Below are positions 1-9,788 of a stretch of 25,179 bases of DNA, piece by piece. The notes below the pieces were generated by a model. The model was given only the letters and a program-made list of their open reading frames with translations. It was not told where the DNA came from and did no database searches. Within the stretch, counting starts at the first letter, position 1. Each line of letters begins with the position of its first letter. The position numbers and the translations under genes were made by a program. Source of the stretch: Haplosporangium gracile (Eukaryota > Mortierellomycota > Mortierellomycetes > Mortierellales > Mortierellaceae); assembly GCA_015499985.1 (NCBI GenBank), contig JAAAUF010000617.1, positions 1 through 25,179 of the forward strand, written 5' to 3'.

Positions 1-789
1 GGTTTAGGACCGAACTGCGACTGGTAAATGGCTCTTGGAAGAGTTTGGCATGTAGCTCCTTTTACTATCGAATGGCTCCCTTGAGTTTTTTACTGGAGAA
101 ATAGAATTGCGTACGGAAAAAAAAAAAAAAAGATTTGCTTGAATACTGAAGGAATCGAATGGGATACAGTGGTGGTGGCATTAGGTCTTGGAAAAAATAG
201 AAGTTAAATCACGACTTTTACTTCAAAGGTAGTTTGTTGCCTGAATTATTTCACCAAGGTATTTCTTTGTTTGATTTTCAATAACTTTTCATCTTCGAAA
301 AATGACGCTGGCTTCATTTGAATCACGAGAAACAAAAAAAGACGAGATACACTAGCGCGGTAGGAGATTACGCCACGAAAAGGCTGTTATAGTAGGCGGG
401 AGGCAGGGACCAATTCTTGAATCGGTTTGGTAGCTTTATGAAAGGGCGAGATAAGGTGTACGAGGAAGAAAAGCCAGTTCCTCGATATAGGCACGAGGAA
501 TGTTTGTTAAAGATCAAAAGTTAAACAGCTACGAAAAACAATGGCCTAAGCTACAAGAGTCCGTGACACAGACCAGCCAACCCATCAAAAAATTGCAGAT
601 CACTTTTGACCCCCACAAAAAAAAATGGTACACACGATGCGCCAACGAAGAAACTATTAACCTCAAGCAGATACAGTGAAGCGCGTCTGCGCTAGAAGGA
701 AAGGATATGGTTATGAACAGCGAGAAATTCTTTTTATTTTTCGATCAGAACAAGAGGAAGGTGTTCAGGCCGATAAAAAAAAGGCGAAC
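1..789. other. 3' flank of the eS7 gene, no gene seen
   Basis: This AT-rich stretch holds no convincing coding sequence on either strand. The only notable ORF (676-921, +) starts at GTG and lies partly antisense to the last eS7 exon, so I treat it as a shadow. The part nearest 790 should be the 3' UTR of eS7. A minus-strand AATAAA (TTTATT on + at 733-738) lies about 50 nt past the stop and is a plausible polyadenylation signal. I saw no tRNA-like box pairs or repeats beyond short A-runs such as 118-131. Confidence 0.6.
733..738 (-). terminator. candidate polyadenylation signal of eS7
   Basis: The minus strand reads AATAAA here, about 50 nt downstream of the eS7 stop codon at 790-792, a usual distance for a fungal cleavage/polyadenylation signal. 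The assignment rests only on motif and position. Confidence 0.4.
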
Positions 790-2113
790 TTATTCGGCGT
801 GGTGAGCGGGGAACTCAAAGACAACCTCCTTTCCGGTCAAGCGGCGGTAGACAGCGCAGAAGGTATCGAGCTTGTACTCCAAAGAGGTAGAGTCCTTGGC
901 ATCAAGGAAGCTATACGATAGAAGGAAAAAAAAATAGAGGCTTGTTGTCAGCATCAAAGTGTCACCAATATACTGTTATAGTTCCAGAATTCCAGCTAAG
1001 CTTGATCCTTGAAGGAAAAAAAGCAATAAGAGTACGTACACCTTGATGATCTTCTTCTGGTCGGTCTGGACACGGGTGCGCTTGCCGGTGATCTCGGTGG
1101 GGTAGACCAAGTCCTCGAGGAGCTTCTCGTGAACCGAGGTGAGAGTGCGGGAACGGGGACGCATCTGCTTGGCACGGGAAGTGCGGGTGGGCTTGGCCAT
1201 GATGCGGCGCTGGGCAACAAAGACGACGTGGCGGTCAGAGAACTTCTTCTCGAGCTCGCGGGTGAGTCTACACAAATTGAGGTGAAAAAACAGGGTCGAT
1301 TTTGTCAGTGCCCTGTACACACGACAATATCGGCTTATTTTCCTGAACTCCCGATTGTCTGTAGTAAGCGACATGGTGACATATTTCGTTACCTTCCCTG
1401 GATCTTGTGGAAGGCCTTCAACTGGGGGACAGGGACGAAGATGACAATAGCCTTCTTGCCGTTGCCGGTCTCAATCTGAACGAATAAGAAACAGAAAAGG
1501 TCGAGAGGTCAGATACAGGTTGAATAATAGAGAAAAGGATCCTACGGTCCTGTTCTTCTGATTTAGGCTGTTTGCGATGTTGAGTCGGTCTCCGTGTCCT
1601 CTTGTCCACGGTTTGCTTGGTAAAGCCTTTCCAGACAACCATTTGTACGCTGAATATAGGTTCACGAATAACCCTGTGAGGAGTCGAAAAAGTCGTTCGT
1701 TCACAGTGCAAACATAACTCGTCGCGGTAAAGGCAGTTCACAAGTCGGTAGTTGCCGTTCTTGCTTAAAAAACTGGCCAAACAGCTGATGACTCCTCCTG
1801 TCACTCTTTGGGTAAACCCAGCTTTTTTGCGATGGATTCCTCTGTCTAAGACTCCTTTCTCCTTTTCCTTCTTGCTGTTGGCCGCCCATCCTGCCTGTCT
1901 GTTGTTGTTGTCGGTCCTTGTTATTGCCATCGCTGGGAGACGATGAATACTGCAAGAGAGAAAAAAACTCACCTCCTTGGCGCTGGAGATCTGAAGGGGC
2001 TTGAGCTCCTTCTTCAAGTCAGCGACGTTGTTCTCCAAGTCGAAAAGAGCCTGAGCAACAGAGAGCTCGATCTCATCAGCGGGGCCGTTCTTGGCAATCT
2101 TTTGGCTGGCCAT
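790..2113 (-). CDS. RPS7: 40S ribosomal protein eS7 (RPS7), 4 exons
   Basis: This is a structural protein of the cytosolic small ribosomal subunit, also needed in small-subunit assembly. Exons on the minus strand are 2113-1973, 1475-1393, 1267-1040 and 910-790, giving 573 nt and 190 aa; human eS7 has 194. The product starts [10 protein letters not shown]. It carries VFVPVPQ-like and [10 protein letters not shown] stretches, then [38 protein letters not shown] and a C-terminal [18 protein letters not shown], all typical of the family in order. Splice sites were fixed by reading-frame continuity: AAG-GAG|ATT, AG|A for Arg, and GT|C for Val using donor GTACGT. Intron 1 (1476-1972) is 497 nt, against 125 and 129 nt for the others. 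The gene is divergent from ECT1. No domain is missing or broken. Confidence 0.96.
1476..1972 (-). other. long first intron of eS7 (497 nt)
   Basis: The intron runs from donor GTGAGT (revcomp of 1967-1972) to acceptor TTCAG at 1476-1480. It is about four times longer than the other two eS7 introns. I looked on the minus strand for a C box (RTGATGA) followed by a D box (CTGA), as ribosomal-protein introns often host snoRNAs, and found no convincing pair. ORFs crossing it are chance read-through. Confidence 0.75.
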
Positions 2114-3580
2114 AGTGTCTGTTTTTGTTTTCGTCGGTTGTTGTGTTGTTGGGAGGAGTCGATTAGATGATGGTGTCGATTAGAGTTGGTGAGATCATGG
2201 TATTCCCGTCATATAAGAAATATAATAGATCCAGAGAAGTTCCGCATAGTCCGTGATGAAGGAAGAGTCATCGATAGTTTCCCGACGATGAGGTTTTTTT
2301 TTTGATTCCGGTAGTATACGGTCCCGACAGGTAAGTCATAGGAAAAGGTATCCAGAAAAAGGCGTAAAATAGACAGAGTCCAGTAGGGTATGGTGTCATA
2401 TGGGTCGGTAAGATGATGGTTTTCGATAAGTGCGTGTGTATGTCCGATACGGCGATGGCGATGGCAAAGAGTAGCGTGTATTGAGAAGAAAGAGGAATGA
2501 GATGGACATGGTTAGCGGTGTGGTCTTGCAACGGATGGATATGATGGCGGTATGGATGGTCGATGGATGTTTGGCCTCCTTCTCGTTTTGGGCAGTCTCT
2601 CGATCCTTACAAGTGAGAAGTGAAAGAAGGGACAAGTTCGCTGTCCGCTGTCCGCCTAATAACGCACTGCTGCACTGTGACACAGTGACTGAATACAAAA
2701 TTTACAATTAACTGCGTATCTGATAAAGTCCCCTTAAACTCAGTTGCCTCGAAGTGATTTCCCAGGAGAACGACCAAAGAGAAGAAGCCATTTGATACAT
2801 ACTACATACACATACACGCTCTTCTTTGACATGTGCGCTGTGCCTGAATAATGTGCTACTCTTTGCTTTCTTTCCTCCTTCCTTCTTCCTTCATTCATAG
2901 TTACACTCTCTACACGTCCCGTGAAGAGAGTTGGCGTGCAAGAATGTGGAGAAAGGCAGAGTTTACGCTCGTTCGAAAGTGGGTTAACAGAAACAGAACG
3001 ACGTGGAGGAGTTCGGCAGAACCAGGAAGAGGGCTCAATGGTCTGTGATCTGTCAGCAACAACAGCAACAATAACAAAAGACGACAAACAGTAAAGACGT
3101 TGTAAACATGGAGAAAAAGGGCAGATCAAACTTCAATTGCAAAATGGCATTAACGTCGTGTAGGTTGGTGCGAGTGTTAGTGGGACTAGGCGGGTTGCCT
3201 TATTGGACTACGTTCTTCCCCCAATGGTTCCCCCAAAGGCATTTAGATACATAGACATATGAGCGTGCGCCAGTACGTTCGTATGATTGCCCTGTACGAG
3301 AATGAGAATGAGAGCATTTGCCTGGCGGGCGTGCGTGTGTGGAAGCAGGAGCCAGTGAGTGGCCCTGTGGATCTCGCCTTTTTCGATTTTTTTCATCCCG
3401 CGCATATGATTTTAAAATCTACCCCAAAAAAAATTCAAGGAAGGAAACCTTTTTTTTCTTTCAACGAACTTTGACAGCGATAAAGAGAAAAACATCCTTT
3501 TGTTCTTTTCCTCTCTTCTTCACCTCTCTCTCATCACACTCCAACCAACCGACCAACAAACAACTCAACACATACTCATC
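2114..3580. promoter_or_regulatory. divergent intergenic region, eS7 / ECT1 promoters
   Basis: About 1.47 kb separates the start codons of eS7 (-) and ECT1 (+). No ORF here looks like a protein. The ECT1-proximal end (about 3495-3580) is rich in C, T and then CA, reading as an unstructured pyrimidine-type leader before ATG 3581. On the eS7 side a weak TATA-like stretch (TTATAT on the minus strand, about 2210-2226) lies some 100 nt above the start. A perfect 7-bp inverted repeat lies at 2673-2687. A 5' UTR intron of either gene cannot be excluded. Confidence 0.5.
2673..2687. repeat. short perfect inverted repeat CACTGTG-A-CACAGTG
   Basis: Two perfect 7-bp arms with a one-base centre form a dyad, followed directly by ACTG. 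It lies about 560 bp above the eS7 start and 900 bp above the ECT1 start. A dyad of this size is a plausible binding site for a dimeric factor. The motif resembles, but does not equal, the HomolD box (CAGTCACA) of fission-yeast ribosomal-protein promoters. Confidence 0.35.
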
Positions 3581-5520
<1,940 letters not shown>

Positions 5521-5699
5521 GTTCCCTTCCTTCCCCCATACAACATACACACTGTATTTTTAAAAAAGCAAACAATTCCATATTAAAAAAAAAAAAGAGA
5601 AGATAGATACCCTTCACTCAAGGTTTTTAATTTGCTGCTGTTACAGATGTTTTTGTATTCGCAATTACGGATGATGTTAATGTACATAAGTGTCTGTGT

Positions 5700-7029
5700 T
5701 TACAGGAACTTGTAGCTCTTGCCTCTAGAGAACTTTGATCCAAGATCCATGGCCTGCTTGACCAGTTCGTCTCTTTGGCGGTGGTCAACCCGACGGCCAC
5801 CGAGGACATCCTTTTCACGGTCAAAGGCTCGTGCAGACGGATTATCGTGTTCCTTGTCGTCCTTTTGCCAGGCTTTGGATTTGATGTACTGATTCGCATG
5901 CGCCTCCATAAGCGACGTTCCTCTCTTTTCAGCCTATTGTTGTGATCGATTGTTCACACATGTGTATGTGTCAGTAACCAGGCATATCGTCATGATCAAG
6001 CGGAATCAAAGGATGTCCGATAAATCAACGAAGCTTACATTGTACTTGCGGATCTGCTCTTCGCGCTCGGCATCTTGGCGGGATCGGTGATAATCCTGCT
6101 GCTCATCGTCATCTCCACGACGTTTCGATCTCTTGCGACGATCCGAGTCTTCATCCCTGTCCCTAGGCTCGCCTCTCAAGCGCTTCTCGCGATCTGTGGG
6201 GGTCTCGGTCCAAAGAGATGAATCCTGAGGTGCCTGCTCACGCTTCTGGAACGTCCTTGCCGTAATCTTCAACGGGTCATCTATCAAATGAACAGTAATA
6301 ATTGTTAGGATACTTGAATGCTATTTGCAAACAGGTCGCTGGCATGTAAACTGACTAAAGATGTTTACCACCAAGGATCCTTGACTCAGGAGGGACCATC
6401 ATCCAGTCTTCTCTTGTCGGCTTTTTATCCTTGACCTCACTAACCTCTTCTTCCTTCTATGCACCCAAAATAAAAAACAAAACATTGTTTCTGGTCAGAT
6501 AGCAGTTCAATTGAGTCTCTTCCAAATATGCATTTACAACCTAAAAATGCTCCCAACGTACCCCATCGAGTTTCCTCCGCATGCGCTCAGCGCGCTCCTC
6601 AAAAGCCCGGATAGTACTCTGCTTGGACATGGCTGCACGGTCGGCTTCTGAGGGCAGCACAGGTCCTACAATATCGTCGTCACTGCTTTCGTCGTCGTAG
6701 TGTCGAGAGGCGACAGAGGCCGAAGGTGGTAAGGATGGTCCAAGAACACGTTTTGGTGGCTCTGAGGTTGATCCTGCAGGACCTCTGGCAGACTTTCTGG
6801 CAGCCAGGAGCTCTGGTGGCAGGGCGGGCGCAAAATCGTCTGAGGTTACTAGCTCGTCATCGTGTGTTGGTGGTCGACTGGGTCCGATGCTAGGACCGAT
6901 GCTGGGGCCGATGCTTGGACCTATGCTTGGACCTATGCTGTCCTGGTCGTCGTCGCTGTTGTCGCTGTTGTCGCTGATATGCACGCGACTCTTTTGAAGG
7001 TGAGGCGGCAGTTCTGGTCCGATGCCCAT
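5700..7029 (-). CDS. GPALPP1: GPALPP-motif protein (DUF3752), 4 exons
   Basis: Exons on the minus strand are 7029-6562, 6456-6369, 6280-6039 and 5933-5700, giving 1,032 nt and 343 aa, close to human GPALPP1 (340). The N-terminal half holds degenerate GPALPP motifs (GPELPP at 4-9, then APALPP, GPSLPP and GPVLPS), acidic DDESSDDD patches and five tandem IGPS units (residues 32-51). The conserved DUF3752 part has TREDWMMVPPE, SSLWTETPTDREKR, a basic/acidic RKRSKRRGDDDE stretch, RAFDREKDV and the C-terminal SKFSRGKSYKFL. The function is not settled; the human protein appears in nuclear and spliceosome-linked datasets. I chose ATG 7029, which begins directly with MGIGPELPP. An in-frame ATG at 7110 would add 27 residues without family character. 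The gene is divergent from the next, 311 bp apart. Confidence 0.88.
6877..6936 (-). repeat. five 12-bp coding repeats (IGPS)5
   Basis: Five head-to-tail 12-bp units encode IGPS within exon 1 of the GPALPP1-like gene, diverged only at third positions. They look like recent expansion of one GPALPP-type motif core and may vary in number between strains. Confidence 0.85.
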
Positions 7030-7340
7030 GTCGTTTTTTTGTTTGTTGTTCCAGGTGAAGAAGGTGCGAATGAGAAGAAGACTGATCACTTGCAAGCAGA
7101 CTGAAGACAAAAGGTTTGTGCACAGTCACGGAATAGTCAAAACTGGTTTGATGAAATCACTTTTTATTCGTTTGGGCGCAACTTGAACTTTACGTTTTGG
7201 ACGAAGGAAGGGACAGAGGGACAGAGGAAAGGGAGGGAAGGGATCAGCTCAAGATCACTTCCTCTTCCTCCCCCTCTTCTTTTTCTTCTTCTTCTTCTTC
7301 TCCTTCATCATACCTAGCACTCATCACATCCACTTTCACA
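7030..7340. promoter_or_regulatory. shared divergent promoter, GPALPP1-like / MCP2-like
   Basis: These 311 bp lie between the two start codons. The MCP2-proximal part (about 7257-7310) is a strong C/T tract on the coding strand, with TTC and CTTCTT repeats, typical of leaders in this window. The GPALPP1 side has no clear TATA or CCAAT element. No separate gene fits here. Confidence 0.55.
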
Positions 7341-9540
7341 ATGTCACATGCACGGCCACTGCTGTCAACAGTGACAGCTATAGCACTCTCAGCCCCTCTC
7401 AAGCCTCGTCTCAGAACAACTCTCCCTTTCCCTTTGTTGTTCAGTGCCACCGCTCCCGTCTCCACCCACACAGCAACAAAAACAAGATCACCCTCTTCTC
7501 TTTTATCACAGCTGCGCTATGCCTCCACTTCCTTACACCCACCTCCACCTACTTCGTCTTCCCTCCTTCCTGGACGACGATTCCCTTTGAAGCTAACCAT
7601 CCCCGTCGCAACCCTAGTCGCAGGCACTGCACTTTACAACACCAGCGATACTTTCAAGCACAAGGCTCTCGCCGCGAGGAGAGTTCTTTTGGCAGCCGAA
7701 GCGGTCGTTGTGACCGGCTACGATTACAAGTATTCGCTCGGCTACGGGAACGGAGATCTCAACGTTAACGATCCCAAAGATGAGAAGGAAAGGAAAGCTC
7801 GGAGGAGTCGACTTCATCAGCGCAGTGCCGAGCGGGTTATGCGGATGATGCGGGAGAACGGTGGTATTTACATCAAATTGGTATGTATGACAGACAGGCA
7901 TAGAAGATACTAAGAACGCTTTGGCCATTTTTGTCCGTTGAGAAAGAATAACATAATGACACTGGTTGAAAAGGGATGTTTTTTCTAACCTTCTTGTCTC
8001 CAAACAATCTCACTGACATATCCCCTCATTGGCATATTTTGAATATAGGGCCAACACCTTGCGAGTCTAAAGTACCTGCTCCCTGTCGAATGGACTCGGA
8101 CCATGGAACCCCTCCAAGACAAGTGTTTTCCATCCTCCATCGAATCGATCCAAGCCCTCTTTCTCTCCGATCTGGGCCAACCACTCACAGAGATCTTCTC
8201 GTCTTTTGATCTAAAGCCCATCGGAGTTGCCTCTCTTGCCCAAGTCCATAAGGCGACCCTCAAGCAGACCGGCCAAGAAGTCGCCGTCAAGATCCAACAT
8301 CCGGACTTAAACGAGTTCTCGGAGATTGATATGGTTACCATCTCACACCTGGCAAGCTTTATTGCTTGGGCGTTCCCAGATTTTGAGTTCTTTTGGTTGA
8401 GCGAGGAGATTCAGGATAACTTGCCCAAAGAGCTGGATTTCCGGTTTGAGGCTCGGAACTCTGCAAGGACGGCTGCTAACTTTGACCGTGCTCGATCTCA
8501 GGGGGACCCTTCGACTGTCAAAATTCCCGGTGTCATTTGGGCTCAAAAGCGAGTCCTCGTCATGGAATGTACGTTCTTTAATGTCTTGCGATAACCTGAT
8601 CACCATGAATGTGCGTTCGTCATAAGGTGTAAACTAATAGTGATGTCTCTTCATGTTGTTGGTATTAGTTATGAATGGATCGAGGATCGATAATGTAGAG
8701 TACCTCAAGGAGAACAACATCCTCGTCTCCCAGGTCTCCAAGGAGATGGCACGCACATTCTCACAGATGATCTACAAGGACGGCTTCTTGCACTGCGACC
8801 CTCACCCCGGCAATGTCATGATCCGACCTACCCCAGCCGGCTCGCCCTCTCATTGCAACTTTGAGATCATTCTTCTGGACCACGGTCTCTACCGAGAGCT
8901 CTCGTCCGAGTTCCGACTGGATTATGCTCGACTCTGGACTGCTGTCATTGCCTCGGATGAGGAGGCGATCAAGCGCCACGCTCTGTCACTTGGTGGAATT
9001 GATGCCTATGAGCTCTTTGCATGCATTCTCACAGGTCGCGACTGGGATGTGATCCAGGACGCCAAATTGACAAAGCAGGTTCGTAATAAGGAGGAAACGT
9101 CCAAGATCTCGCAGGGTGCTGGAAACTGGCTGGTCGAGATTGCCGATATTTTGGCACGAGTGCCTCGCGACCTGTTGTTGCTGTTCAAGACGAATGATCT
9201 TTTGCGTGCATTGGACGAAGATATTGGTGCGGACGATGGAGCGCAGATGAGGGCGTTTGCGGTGATGGGCCAGTACTGTGCTCAGGTCATCTTTGAGGCG
9301 GAAAAGAAGGACATCAAGAACAATATTCTTTCCGTGACAACAGCGACGACGGTGGCGGCAACAACGACAGTGGTGGTATCGACGTGGACACGGGGTCTTG
9401 GAGCGTGGTGCAAGGCGTATTGCAAGTATTTGTACAAGACTCTGTCGTTGGATGTCTTTGTCTGGTGGATCGACCTTAGTCAGTCTAATTCCCTTCTTTA
9501 CAGGTTCCTTTCCAAGTTTGAGCGACTTCTCGTCGCCTAA
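7341..9540 (+). CDS. MCP2: mitochondrial ABC1/ADCK kinase-like protein (ADCK1 / Mcp2-Cqd2 type), 3 exons
   Basis: Exons are 7341-7880, 8049-8568 and 8669-9540, giving 1,932 nt and 643 aa. The first ~75 residues are rich in Arg, Ser, Thr and Leu and nearly lack acidic residues, as in a mitochondrial presequence. A hydrophobic segment follows (about 95-108, KLTIPVATLVAGTALY). The UbiB/ABC1 signature KxGQ is at 179-182, formed across the first splice junction. Then come the atypical loop GVASLAQVHK, the lysine VAVK (261), the ExD motif ELDF (308-311), catalytic loop HCDPHPGN (D397, N402) and LLDHGLY (D424) in place of DFG. FEFFWL, LVMEFMNG and LLDHGLYR match ADCK1 best. Yeast Mcp2/Cqd2 sits in the inner membrane and affects lipid and coenzyme Q homeostasis. 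The biochemical activity is uncertain. All key residues are present. Confidence 0.93.
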
Positions 9541-9788
9541 TGCTCCTTTCCTTTCATACTTTTTGACGCGTATCGCATACCCTTTAGATAGACTTTTATT
9601 CACCCATAGACATTTTTTATTTCTTAAAATGCATTTTGCCCACTTTTTCTTTTTTTGTGACTCGGTAGATTGACAACAGTCACTTGGTCGTCGTCGTCGC
9701 TTAAGACATTTTTTTTTTCTTTTTTTCGCCCGTGCACTTGTCATTCGCTCGTCTTACTCATTCGCACCCAAGCACCACCATCAACACC
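9541..9788 (+). promoter_or_regulatory. intergenic spacer / helicase promoter
   Basis: These 248 bp must hold the 3' UTR of the kinase-like gene and the promoter of the helicase. The sequence is T-rich (runs at 9708-9726) and turns to a C/A-rich leader just before ATG 9789. No TATA box is clear. An in-frame ATG at 9732 lies upstream, but the leader-like composition favours 9789. Confidence 0.45.

Noticed and set aside
676..921. 81-aa plus-strand ORF at the window start
   Set aside because: It begins at GTG and most of its downstream part is antisense to the last eS7 exon.
911..1972. snoRNA inside an eS7 intron
   Set aside because: On the transcribed strand no RTGATGA box is paired with a CTGA box at proper spacing; the one near-match (about 1793-1800) is on the wrong strand and lacks a D box.
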